A stretch of 64,000 bases of DNA, taken from Solitalea longa (GTDB lineage Bacteria > Bacteroidota > Bacteroidia > Sphingobacteriales > Sphingobacteriaceae). Where the stretch lies: assembly GCF_002920915.1 (NCBI RefSeq), contig NZ_PQVF01000002.1, forward strand, positions 62,375 through 126,374, given 5' to 3'. The position numbers were made by a program, and so were the translations under genes. A model generated the notes under the pieces. That model did not search any database. It was given only the letters and a program-made list of their open reading frames with translations, and had not been told where the DNA came from. Shown piece after piece: positions 55,380 to 64,000 of this stretch (position 1 is its first letter; each line of letters starts with the position of its first letter).

Positions 55380-56213
55380 ATGTTAAACATTTATCAATTA
55401 AAATTTGGCTACAAGGCTAAGCAGCATCTCTTTGAAAAATTAGATCTGGAATTATCAGCAGGACATATTTATGGGCTTTTAGGAAAAAATGGAGCGGGAA
55501 AGTCTTCTCTATTAAGAATGATGTGTGGTTTGGTATTTCCTAAAGAAGGCTCAGTTGAAGCTTTTGCCTTTAACCCTATGCAACGTCATCCTGCGTTTTT
55601 GCAACAAGTATTTTTCGTACCGGAAGAAGTGGAACTTCCCAATTTAAAAATCAAGCAGTTTGCAAAAATAAATGGCGCTTTCTACCCTGGTTTTGATAGA
55701 GAGAAGTTCAACCTTCTGTTAACTGAATTTGAATTAAACATCGACTCCCACATCAAAGACCTATCCTACGGACAACAAAAAAAAGTAAGCATTTCATTTG
55801 CGATCGCTACTAATGCCAAATTGTTATTGCTCGATGAACCAACCAATGGATTGGACATTCCATCGAAAGCACAGTTGAGAAAAATATTGGCAGGTCATAT
55901 CAATGAAGATAGCTGCATAGTTATTTCCACCCATCAGGTGAGGGACCTGGACAACCTGATTGACAGCATTATTATTTTGGAAAACGGGGCAATTATTCTA
56001 AACGAAAACACTGAACGCATTACCGAAAAGCTGGCATTTAAAGTTTTGCAACAAGAAACTAGTTCCAATGTGTTATACGCAGAGCCCTCACTGGCCGGAC
56101 AACTTTCTGTTCTGGAAAACACACGTAACGAAGCAAGCAAATTGGACATTGAACTGCTGTTTAACGCCGCCATTGAAAACAAACCTGAAATACTACGAAT
56201 CTTTAACAACTAA
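55380..56213 (+). CDS. ABC transporter ATP-binding protein
   Basis: A 277-residue ATPase. Walker A is GKNGAGKSS near residue 39, the signature motif LSYGQ, and Walker B LLLLDEPTNGLD. The C-terminal 60 residues are longer than a minimal domain and resemble the YtrB/YxlF-type exporter group. It is followed within 3 nt by a membrane protein and then a GntR regulator, the classic YtrA-type exporter operon. Probably a small-molecule or antibiotic-peptide exporter in the inner membrane. Confidence 0.92.
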   Translation: MLNIYQLKFGYKAKQHLFEKLDLELSAGHIYGLLGKNGAGKSSLLRMMCGLVFPKEGSVEAFAFNPMQRHPAFLQQVFFVPEEVELPNLKIKQFAKINGAFYPGFDREKFNLLLTEFELNIDSHIKDLSYGQQKKVSISFAIATNAKLLLLDEPTNGLDIPSKAQLRKILAGHINEDSCIVISTHQVRDLDNLIDSIIILENGAIILNENTERITEKLAFKVLQQETSSNVLYAEPSLAGQLSVLENTRNEASKLDIELLFNAAIENKPEILRIFNN

Positions 56214-56216
56214 ACC

Positions 56217-57086
56217 ATGAACAACACATTTAGCTTTTATCGACTTAAATTGCTTTTTCAGAAAGACTGGGCGGAGAATAAGAAATTATATCTGCTCGCT
56301 TTACCGGGTTTATTGATTCTAATAACCTTAGTTTATAGAACTCAAAGTAACTTTAAATTTGATATAAATTGGATTAAGGAAATCCATAATACAAGTCAAT
56401 GGTATATAAATGATTTGGAGTATCAAAATGAAAAGATTTTTTTTGGAGGCTGGTTTTTAACAAGCCTAGTAGCCATTTTTATAAGATGGAATAAGTTATT
56501 GACTAGAAAATCTTTAATTGACTTTTTACTTTTACCTGCTACATCGACTGAAAAATTCATATTTAACTGGCTTTGGATATTTCTAATACCATTTTTTATT
56601 TATGTAATACTCTTTCAGATTGTTGATTTCTTATTTATAAGCAGCTACATAGAGAAGATAAAGGAAGCGAATATTCCTCAATTAGTTGAAAAGCTCAAAT
56701 ACTTTAACATTAGTCATTTTATACAAAACGGGTGGTATGCTCTAGGCTATTTAACTATCATTTTTTCAGCATTATTACTAAGTCCTTTTATATTTAAAAA
56801 ATATTCAATTCTAAAAGGAATCCTCATTATTCCTGTTTTCTCATATTTACTGAATTTATTTAGCGATAAACTTCTGAAATATTTATACCCTTTTCAGCAT
56901 GGTGTTAATGGTTTATACTTTTCGATTAGTATTAGACTACCTCAGCATATTGAAAACGAAGGCTTCCTCCAAGAATATTCCTTGTCAGAAAATCACAAAA
57001 TATTAATAGGACTCATCCTATTTGGAACCGTCCCAATACTTATTTGGTTAGCCAATTGGTATAAGATCAAAGAAAAACAAATCTAA
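56217..57086 (+). CDS. ABC transporter membrane subunit
   Basis: A 289-residue polytopic inner-membrane protein with about six hydrophobic spans (residues 25-42, 77-93, 114-138, 171-190, 198-215, 262-280). Cysteines are absent and aromatic residues plentiful. It begins 3 nt after the ATP-binding gene and is the transport partner of that subunit. Not closely related to ABC-2 or FtsX types by eye, so the transport family cannot be given. Confidence 0.8.
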   Translation: MNNTFSFYRLKLLFQKDWAENKKLYLLALPGLLILITLVYRTQSNFKFDINWIKEIHNTSQWYINDLEYQNEKIFFGGWFLTSLVAIFIRWNKLLTRKSLIDFLLLPATSTEKFIFNWLWIFLIPFFIYVILFQIVDFLFISSYIEKIKEANIPQLVEKLKYFNISHFIQNGWYALGYLTIIFSALLLSPFIFKKYSILKGILIIPVFSYLLNLFSDKLLKYLYPFQHGVNGLYFSISIRLPQHIENEGFLQEYSLSENHKILIGLILFGTVPILIWLANWYKIKEKQI

Positions 57087-57097
57087 AACAGAGCGAT

Positions 57098-57472
57098 ATG
57101 CAATTCCGGGAACAACAAGCTATTTATTTACAAATTGTAGATTATGCTTGCGAACAAATATTGCGTGGCATCTGGCTGCCTGAACAGCGTATCCCATCTG
57201 TACGCGAATTGGCTATTACGCTGGAAGTGAATCCCAATACCATTATGCGTGCGTATGAAATATTGCAGGATGAAACTATTTGCAGTAATAAACGTGGTGT
57301 TGGTTTTTTTACGAGTTTAGATACATATGAAAAAGTACAGCTTTACAAACGCAAACAGTTTATTGAAAATGACTTGCCTCCTTTATTTAAAAACATGCAT
57401 CTGTTAGGTATATCAATTAGAGAATTGGAGGAGCGTTACCAAAATTATACCGCTAACCTAAACGTAAATTAA
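57098..57472 (+). CDS. GntR-family regulator, YtrA subfamily
   Basis: A 124-residue regulator. The N-terminal winged helix-turn-helix shows IYLQIVDYACEQILRGIW, QRIPSVRELAITLEVNPNTI and MRAYEILQDETI. The short C-terminal helix (residues 90-118) without an effector domain is the hallmark of the YtrA subfamily. It probably represses its own ABC operon through the palindrome at 55340-55369 and releases when a cell-envelope-active compound is present, by analogy with YtrA. Its stop codon overlaps the next start by one base. Confidence 0.92.
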   Translation: MQFREQQAIYLQIVDYACEQILRGIWLPEQRIPSVRELAITLEVNPNTIMRAYEILQDETICSNKRGVGFFTSLDTYEKVQLYKRKQFIENDLPPLFKNMHLLGISIRELEERYQNYTANLNVN

Positions 57473-58134
57473 TGAAGACTTCAAATAAAATATTATTAAT
57501 TGTTTGTGCCATCTTAATTGGGCTAATACCGATTTCGGCACAGTTATTAAAAACACAGCTACCATCACGTGCTATTAACATGATAAATGACCCTTTCGAT
57601 GGGGAAATAAATGTGGTTGTAATTGAAAAACTAAATTATTCCCATTTAGAAATTAAACCTGGCAAAAATGCAATTGAAATGCCTGATTTTTTAAAGGATT
57701 CAATTCTTATAAAAACACGCAAAGATACCTTGTACATTAAAGATGAGAGACATTCGCCTAATAATACCGGATATTTTCTTCATTTGAACCTAGTTAATTG
57801 TCCTAATGTCATAGTTAATAAAGTAAACAGTGGGGCGGGCACTATTGAAATTAGAAATTTCAATAGCGCTAAAAGAATGTTAGACTTTACACTTCAAAGC
57901 GGACAACTGGTCTTAGACTCTTTTACTGCGGATTCAATTGATTTCGATATTAAAAATGGATCGATAATATTAAGAAGGAATACAAAATTCGATTACATGA
58001 ATTTGAAAGCTACCGAATCTGAATTAACTCTTGATTCAGAAGAAATAAAAACAATAAATGGCAAAGTAGATTCAACTGTCAGCGTCAGTGGCCTAATGAA
58101 AAATATAAGGTTGTTGCTAAACAGTACAAAGTAA
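57472..58134 (+). CDS. beta-helix (GIN/DUF2807-like) membrane-anchored protein
   Basis: A 220-residue exported or anchored protein. N-terminal hydrophobic segment (residues 6-23). The rest is a series of short strands (IEIRNFNSAKRMLDFTLQSG, LVLDSFTADSIDFDIKNGSI, LTLDSEEIKTINGKV) of the kind seen in DUF2807/GIN beta-helix proteins. It starts at the last base of the regulator stop codon (TAATG), so it is translationally coupled to it and is the last gene of the ABC operon. Function unknown. Confidence 0.7.
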   Translation: MKTSNKILLIVCAILIGLIPISAQLLKTQLPSRAINMINDPFDGEINVVVIEKLNYSHLEIKPGKNAIEMPDFLKDSILIKTRKDTLYIKDERHSPNNTGYFLHLNLVNCPNVIVNKVNSGAGTIEIRNFNSAKRMLDFTLQSGQLVLDSFTADSIDFDIKNGSIILRRNTKFDYMNLKATESELTLDSEEIKTINGKVDSTVSVSGLMKNIRLLLNSTK

Positions 58135-58140
58135 ATAAAA

Positions 58141-58168
58141 AAAAGAGGGAAGCTCTTCCCTCTTTTTT
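58141..58168. terminator. bidirectional terminator
   Basis: AGAGGGAAG (58144-58152) with CTTCCCTCT (58155-58163) and A- and T-runs on each side, between convergent genes. Confidence 0.88.
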
Positions 58169-58186
58169 CTATTGATTCCAATAAAA

Positions 58187-58882
58187 TTACAACTCAAAAG
58201 AAAATCCCATTTTCTTTAAATTATTATAGCGGGTTTTATTAAATTTATAAAGTTTTGCGGCCCGATGCGATACATTCTTTTGCTTTTCGTCAAGCTCAAT
58301 TAAAAGTCCAAAACTTAAAATTTTCTTTCTAAAATTTCGTTTATCAATAGGCTTCTCTAAAATCACTTCATACAATTGCTGTAACTGGCTTAAAGTAAAT
58401 TTTTCGGGAAGCAACTCAAAACCTATAGGCTGATACCTTATTTTATTTTGAAGGCGCTTATAGGCTTTTTCCAAGATCAGTTGGTGGTCGAATGCCAAAG
58501 GTGGCAAATCAGCAACCGCACACCACTGCGCTTTTTTAGCATAAGTACTTAACGGATTGAGTGTGTGCTTTTTCACTTTGATCAGTGAAAAATAAGCTAC
58601 TGTAATTACTCTCCCCTGGGGATGTCGGTTAACATCTCCAAAAGTGTAGAGTTGTTCCATGTATACATCATTCAAACTGGTCAACTCAGTTAATACGCGA
58701 TTAGCCGCCTGATCAATATTTTCATTGTCGTAAACAAGGTTACCGGGTAATGCTAAATAATCTTTAAAAGGTTCTTCAGCACGTTCAATCAGCAGGATTC
58801 TGAGCTCCCCCTTGTCAAAACCGAACACTACACAGTCAACTGAAAAGTCGGAATGTAGTTTAGGCAGGTCATTAATTTCCAT
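58187..58882 (-). CDS. Nudix-winged-helix transcriptional regulator (NrtR/AraR type)
   Basis: A 231-residue regulator with an N-terminal Nudix domain and a C-terminal winged helix (residues about 150-231, ending RYNNLKKMGFSF). The Nudix box GNLVYDNENIDQAANRVLTE followed by LTSLN has lost the catalytic REUxEExGU residues (RV and EL in place of RE and EE), so it should sense a ligand rather than hydrolyse it. This family includes NrtR (ADP-ribose) and Bacteroidota regulators of sugar catabolism. It is divergent from pfkA and gapA, which may be its targets. I start at the ATG at 58882; a TTG precedes it. Confidence 0.88.
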   Translation of the reverse strand: MEINDLPKLHSDFSVDCVVFGFDKGELRILLIERAEEPFKDYLALPGNLVYDNENIDQAANRVLTELTSLNDVYMEQLYTFGDVNRHPQGRVITVAYFSLIKVKKHTLNPLSTYAKKAQWCAVADLPPLAFDHQLILEKAYKRLQNKIRYQPIGFELLPEKFTLSQLQQLYEVILEKPIDKRNFRKKILSFGLLIELDEKQKNVSHRAAKLYKFNKTRYNNLKKMGFSFEL

Positions 58883-58897
58883 CAAAAAAATAGGATA

Positions 58898-58923
58898 TTG
58901 TATAAATTACACTAAGTTTACAA
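58898..58923. promoter_or_regulatory. possible operator between the Nudix regulator and pfkA
   Basis: TTGTATA (58898-58904) and TTTACAA (58917-58923) form an inverted repeat with one mismatch over a 12-nt spacer. A TATTTTTG promoter word for pfkA lies at 58943-58950. Confidence 0.35.
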
Positions 58924-59026
58924 AATAAAACCACAATATTATTATTTTTGCACGAGAGACAAAATACAGAATGAAATATTAAAAGTACTCAATGTTTCTC
59001 GATAAATTTTGTAATTTTATCGCTTT

Positions 59027-60007
59027 ATGGGGAAAAAAATTGAAAGAATTGCAGTATTAACATCCGGAGGCGATGCTCCCGGAATGAATGCCTGTATAAG
59101 ATCAGTTGTACGAACAGGTATTTACCATGGCGCCAAAATGTTTGGCGTAATGCAAGGTTATCAGGGCCTGATCAACAACGAGATCATGCCTCTAAACTCA
59201 AAATCAGTGAGTAACATCGTACAACGAGGGGGAACCATCCTGAAAACTGCCCGTTGTTTAGAATTCAAAACTCCCGAAGGTCGAAAAACAGCCTATGACA
59301 ATTTAGTTAAGCACGAAATTGATGCATTGGTAGTAATTGGCGGAGATGGTAGCTTTACCGGAGCCGAAATATTATCCCGAGAATATGATATAAAGGTGAT
59401 TGGTGTACCTGGGACAATTGACAACGACCTGTTTGGAACTGACTTTACTATTGGTTTTGATACGGCTAATAATACCGTTATCGAAGCCATTGACAAAATA
59501 AGAGATACAGCAGCCTCACATGATCGTTTATTCTTTGTTGAGGTGATGGGCCGCGATGCAGGTTATATTGCATTATGGTCGGCAATTGGCGGAGGAGCCG
59601 AAGCGGTATTAATTCCAGAAAAAGAAACCTCAGTTGATGATCTTGTTGATAAATTAATGGTGGATTTAGGAAACCATAAGACCTCAAGTATTGTTGTTGT
59701 AGCTGAAGGAGAACACGGAGGAGGTGCAATTGCTATTGCTGAAAAGGTAAAAGAACGCTTTAACTACGACACTAAAGTAAGCATTTTGGGCCATTTTCAA
59801 CGCGGAGGAAGTCCAACCAGCTTCGACCGTGTACTTGCCAGTCGTTTAGGTCAGGCGGCAGTAGAAGCCTTATTAAAGGGCCATAACCGTAAAATGGCAG
59901 GAATGATCAGCAACCATGTTGCCCTTACCAGTATTGATTTAGCCATTAAGAATAAAACCGAAATGGATGATTCATTAATTGAACTGGTTAACATCCTGGC
60001 TATTTAA
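59027..60007 (+). CDS. pfkA: 6-phosphofructokinase
   Basis: ATP-dependent phosphorylation of fructose 6-phosphate, the committed step of glycolysis. Motifs: ATP-binding GGDAPGMNACIR near residue 14, catalytic PGTIDND near residue 125, and substrate loop VEVMGRDAGYIAL near residue 167. Length 326 fits the bacterial ATP-type enzyme. The Gly in GGDGSF (residues about 104-109) favours ATP over pyrophosphate. It lies 51 nt before gapA; both on the same strand, so a glycolytic operon is likely. Confidence 0.96.
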   Translation: MGKKIERIAVLTSGGDAPGMNACIRSVVRTGIYHGAKMFGVMQGYQGLINNEIMPLNSKSVSNIVQRGGTILKTARCLEFKTPEGRKTAYDNLVKHEIDALVVIGGDGSFTGAEILSREYDIKVIGVPGTIDNDLFGTDFTIGFDTANNTVIEAIDKIRDTAASHDRLFFVEVMGRDAGYIALWSAIGGGAEAVLIPEKETSVDDLVDKLMVDLGNHKTSSIVVVAEGEHGGGAIAIAEKVKERFNYDTKVSILGHFQRGGSPTSFDRVLASRLGQAAVEALLKGHNRKMAGMISNHVALTSIDLAIKNKTEMDDSLIELVNILAI

Positions 60008-60052
60008 GCAGCAAAAAACGCAAGCAAATTTCACAAACTATTATAAAATTAG

Positions 60053-61057
<1,005 letters not shown>

Positions 61058-61078
61058 TCCGATAAGAAATTATAATAC

Positions 61079-61113
61079 AAAAAACGCCTTGCAGGAACCT
61101 GCAAGGCGTTTTT
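61079..61113. terminator. bidirectional terminator after gapA
   Basis: Stem AAAAACGCCTTGCAGG (61080-61095) with CCTGCAAGGCGTTTTT (61098-61113), only a 2-nt loop, flanked by A- and T-runs. It also ends the convergent lipoprotein gene. Confidence 0.92.
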
Positions 61114-61159
61114 CATTACCCTCTCTTTAAAAGCATAGCTTTGATTAGACTATATATTT

Positions 61160-62056
61160 CTAGAAAACAGTTTGGTATTTTATCGAAATATTCACTTGCT
61201 CAGTGGAAATAATTTCCGCAGGTTCAAAAGCAAGATTTTTCTCTACTGTTGTTATAACTCCATTTACAGGGTAACCACATCTGTTATAGTTTAAAACATA
61301 ACTCGAATCAAAAACATGATTATTATTTAACCAATACCGTTGTGACAAAAAATTGTTTCTGTTATTAAAAATTGGGAAATCCAGATTTGGACCTCTTCTG
61401 AAAACCTGAGAAAAAACCCAATCAATGTATTTTACATTTCTGAAAATGCCATTCTTGTTGTCGTAGTTATCAAATTGATAGGATTGCCAATCCACAGGAA
61501 ATACCTCATCAAGTCCCTGAAGGTTTTTAGAGGTAACATTCCAAAAATCTAAATAAATTTTATCTTCTGTATCATAGGCAGAGCCATATGGAGGTTCATA
61601 CTGATCAATAGTACCATTGGGATTGAATGTAATTTTTACTTCACCCACTAAGGTTCCATTGCCACTATACAGTTCGGTTTTAGAATAAGCAAGCCCGTTA
61701 TAGTAATATTTATAAAAATGATGCAATACTCCACTGCCATCTTCAATGTTCACTCGAGTAAGTTTTAAAAATTTGTTATACTGAAATTGGATAATCCGGT
61801 TAACCACTCCTGAAGTGCTTATCGTTATTTTCTTGGGTAGATTCGTTTTTTTAACATATAAAAATTTATGCATCCGATCTCCGAATGTTATTTCTGTTGG
61901 AAGCAATAAGCATTGTGGATTTAAATTTAAATCCAAGGCTTCCACTTCTTTTTGCTTTTCAGGATTTACACTTTGATCTTCCTGTAAAGTTTGAGTTTTT
62001 TCACAACCAGTTATTGCAAAGAATAACATTAGTGCAGCGATTAATTTAGATTTCAT
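61160..62056 (-). CDS. tandem-family lipoprotein 1
   Basis: A 298-residue lipoprotein; signal peptide with lipobox AITGC. The mature protein repeats a pattern of strand, G-rich turn and strand (IQFQYNKFLKLTRVNIEDGSG; KITFNPNGTIDQYEPPYGS; KNGIFRNVKYIDWVF). It resembles DUF4595-like or YD-repeat-like beta proteins in Bacteroidota, though I cannot name the exact family. It is closely related to the two genes upstream on the same strand, so the three are a tandem duplication. Function unknown; likely surface exposed. Confidence 0.75.
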   Translation of the reverse strand: MKSKLIAALMLFFAITGCEKTQTLQEDQSVNPEKQKEVEALDLNLNPQCLLLPTEITFGDRMHKFLYVKKTNLPKKITISTSGVVNRIIQFQYNKFLKLTRVNIEDGSGVLHHFYKYYYNGLAYSKTELYSGNGTLVGEVKITFNPNGTIDQYEPPYGSAYDTEDKIYLDFWNVTSKNLQGLDEVFPVDWQSYQFDNYDNKNGIFRNVKYIDWVFSQVFRRGPNLDFPIFNNRNNFLSQRYWLNNNHVFDSSYVLNYNRCGYPVNGVITTVEKNLAFEPAEIISTEQVNISIKYQTVF

Positions 62057-62238
62057 AGTAAACAAATTAGGTTTAGTAGAAGAATTAAAATTCGTTTATT
62101 AAGGTATAATTAGAGCTGGGCAATGAACAATCAGACAGAAAAATTCCAGCATTAAAATTTAAAATAAACACCTGTATATAAGCATGTTAAACAAAAACAT
62201 TGCAGTTTATCTCAAGTCGATTTTATTTTCTAATCTAA

Positions 62239-63129
62239 TCAGGGTAAACTTTTATATTCAACCGAAAGGGCATCGACAGCGATAAGATGTGGTATATCAT
62301 CAGGTATAAGAGTAATATAGGTTGAGATATAAACTGTTCCGATCGATGGATAGCCACATTTATTGTAGCCAAATCTGTATGTTGTTTCATAAATTTCAGT
62401 ATCGTTAGGCCAGTATTTAACAAACCTGAAATTATTTTGATTGTTGAAAAGAAAAGTGGAGGAATTGAAATAATAATCCTTGTTTATACTGGTAAATGCC
62501 CAATCCATGTATAACACATTTTTAAAGATCCCATTCTTGCCATCATAGTTGTTAAACTCGAACCCCTGCCCTTCTATTATTATCGATTCAATTAACATGT
62601 GCAAGTTTCTGCCAGGATGATAGCCAAGTAGTGTATAATTAGTTTCTTCATAAGAATCCTCTAATGCATCAAATTTGTTGATGGTACCATCCGGATTAAA
62701 TGTGATAATGAGCTTATTAATCAAGGCATTTTGTGCATTATAAATCGCAGTATTTGCTAACTGGCCGGTTCTGCTTGAATATTTAAATAAATAGTAATGA
62801 CTAATAACGTCCTGACCATCTTTAACTGTAATCTTATTTAACCTGTAATTAGCCAAATATTCAAAGAATATTTTCTTAGTGGTATCAATGCCTTCCATAA
62901 ATTTAATTGAAGCTATCCGTGCTGAAGTATCATTAGCATAAGTAAAAAAGTATCGCTTGTTTCCAATAATAAGTTTAGTCGGAACCAATCGACAACTTGT
63001 GATTGTTGTTGCAGCTTCTGCACTTTTAGCCTTACTTTCATTTGATGGTGGTTCATCTAAGACCTGGTCTTTTTTGCAGCTGACAATTGCGACAAACAAC
63101 ACCAATACTATTACAAATTTTGCTTTCAT
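62239..63129 (-). CDS. tandem-family lipoprotein 2
   Basis: A 296-residue lipoprotein; lipobox AIVSC. Paralogue of its two neighbours: shared blocks are KLIITFNPDGTINKFD, NYDGKNGIFKNVLYMDWAF, NNQNNFRFVKYW and YNKCGYPSIGTV. The N-terminal ligand or linker segment differs most, with a GIDTTKKI part not seen in the others. Start at the ATG at 63129. Confidence 0.72.
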   Translation of the reverse strand: MKAKFVIVLVLFVAIVSCKKDQVLDEPPSNESKAKSAEAATTITSCRLVPTKLIIGNKRYFFTYANDTSARIASIKFMEGIDTTKKIFFEYLANYRLNKITVKDGQDVISHYYLFKYSSRTGQLANTAIYNAQNALINKLIITFNPDGTINKFDALEDSYEETNYTLLGYHPGRNLHMLIESIIIEGQGFEFNNYDGKNGIFKNVLYMDWAFTSINKDYYFNSSTFLFNNQNNFRFVKYWPNDTEIYETTYRFGYNKCGYPSIGTVYISTYITLIPDDIPHLIAVDALSVEYKSLP

Positions 63130-63277
63130 AATGATTAGATACAATTTGGTTAGTTCAACAATTGACTATCAATCAACACATTGTTAATCAAGGTGATATA
63201 AAAGTATTAAATAATAAAGGTCTAATTATGAGTAGAAATACGGCAAATAGAATAAACCGTTTAAAGTCATTCAAAAA

Positions 63278-63306
63278 AAACACCCGGTAAATTGCCGGGT
63301 GTTTCC
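63278..63306 (-). terminator. hairpin after lipoprotein 3
   Basis: AAACACCCGG (63278-63287) pairs with CCGGGTGTTT (63295-63304), 13 nt past the stop of the third lipoprotein; on the minus strand it is followed by a T run. Confidence 0.82.
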
Positions 63307-63318
63307 GATAAAAAGAAC

Positions 63319-64000
63319 CTATAGTGATTTATATTTTACTGATATATTCCTTATTTCAGCAGGAGGATCATTTTCTGGGTAAGTAGTATTATGAAATTGA
63401 ACTGAAGCTACTCCACTTACAGGATATCCGCAATTGTCATATGTAAAGGAATAACTTGATTCGTACATAATGTTATCATTGAACCAAAAATCTTGTGACA
63501 AAACATTATTTTGGTTATTAAAGATGAAAAAAGGACCATCAACAGCACGTTCATTAATGTTATTACATAACCAGTCTATATATTTTACATGTTTAAAAAT
63601 ACCACTCTTCGTATCATAACTTTCGAAAAAATAGGCCTGATTATCCATATAAGGATCAGTTACCTCCCACATTTGCTCTAGATTAAAATTATTTGCAGCC
63701 TTATAAGTAAATCTTAAGTAATCATCCGAATCATATTGCCCACAATCAGCTGGAGGATCATACTTGTTAATTGTACCATTGGCGTTATAGGTTGTTAATA
63801 GGTTACCAATTAAAGTCCCATTACCTTTATATAATTCTGTTTTTGACAACGCTGGAATAACTGTTGAATAGGTGAATTTATAATAATGGGATAAAACTCC
63901 GGCGCCATCTGTTACATTTATACGGATTGGTTTAAGTGATCTGTTATATTGAAGTGATATAACTCTTTTAATAGTCCCGGCTTTGCTAATGGTCACTTTA
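63319..64000 (-). CDS. tandem-family lipoprotein 3, truncated by window edge
   Basis: The C-terminal 227 residues of the third paralogue; its signal peptide lies outside the window. Shared blocks with the others: YNRSLKPIRINVTDGAGVL, TYNANGTINKYDPPADCG, SGIFKHVKYIDWLC, FNNQNNVLSQDFWFND and YDNCGYPVSGV. The frame reaches the window end without a stop, and the first internal start codon at the edge is not the true start. Confidence 0.7.
   Translation of the reverse strand, partial: KVTISKAGTIKRVISLQYNRSLKPIRINVTDGAGVLSHYYKFTYSTVIPALSKTELYKGNGTLIGNLLTTYNANGTINKYDPPADCGQYDSDDYLRFTYKAANNFNLEQMWEVTDPYMDNQAYFFESYDTKSGIFKHVKYIDWLCNNINERAVDGPFFIFNNQNNVLSQDFWFNDNIMYESSYSFTYDNCGYPVSGVASVQFHNTTYPENDPPAEIRNISVKYKSL

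Overview
The window is an ordinary, gene-dense piece of a Bacteroidota chromosome, most likely from order Sphingobacteriales (Pedobacter- or Solitalea-like). This is inferred from several signs. The DNA is AT-rich. Families typical of the phylum are present: DUF5916, DUF6600, AsmA-like, Bacteroidota-type CreD and PepSY proteins, and TonB receptors with a carboxypeptidase-regulatory-like N-terminus. Exact matches to the Bacteroidota -7 promoter element TAnnTTTG occur upstream of several genes, and there are many lipobox lipoproteins. I see no rRNA, tRNA, CRISPR array, integrase or transposase.

Layout. 0-10 kb: the start of a DUF58 protein, thioredoxin, a GH3/GH2 glycosidase pair, and DNA polymerase III alpha (dnaE). 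10-20 kb: a GNAT enzyme, a B12-binding radical SAM protein, a DUF5916 protein, an AhpD-like protein with a Crp/Fnr regulator, an ECF sigma factor with a membrane partner, and an OmpA-type lipoprotein. 20-32 kb: an AsmA-family protein, a DUF5009 acyltransferase-like membrane protein, a TPM-domain protein, a GH16 glucanase lipoprotein, a DUF6600 protein, a DHA2-type MFS exporter and a CoA-type Nudix hydrolase. 32-41 kb: three tRNA-maturation genes (miaA, cca, a Sua5/YrdC gene), dapD, an S4-domain protein, and a four-gene module of membrane protein, winged-helix regulator, Coq4-like protein and CreD. 41-49 kb: an OmpH-like lipoprotein, a Rieske lipoprotein, gyrB, a CHRD lipoprotein, a retropepsin-like protease and malate dehydrogenase. 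47.8-52.3 kb: a probable metal-uptake operon (Cys-rich small protein, TonB receptor, PepSY protein). 52-58 kb: an esterase, a decayed reading frame, a BadF-type sugar kinase, and an ABC operon with its own YtrA-type GntR regulator. 58-61 kb: a Nudix-winged-helix regulator divergent from pfkA-gapA. 61-64 kb: three tandem paralogous lipoproteins, the last cut by the window edge.

The most interesting regulatory reading is the CreD module. The palindrome ACTTTG-N5-CAAAGT occurs twice, once over the promoter of the first gene and once in front of the Coq4-like gene, with the winged-helix regulator encoded between them. The ABC operon likewise starts behind a palindrome of 8-bp arms that suits its own GntR regulator. 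A Coq4-like protein is notable because Bacteroidota normally use menaquinone, not ubiquinone.

Intergenic DNA also carries a dispersed set of imperfect palindromes. One of them contains the first ATG of the miaA reading frame, so the usual start call there is doubtful. Functions are assigned by recognising families in the sequence; no database search was possible.
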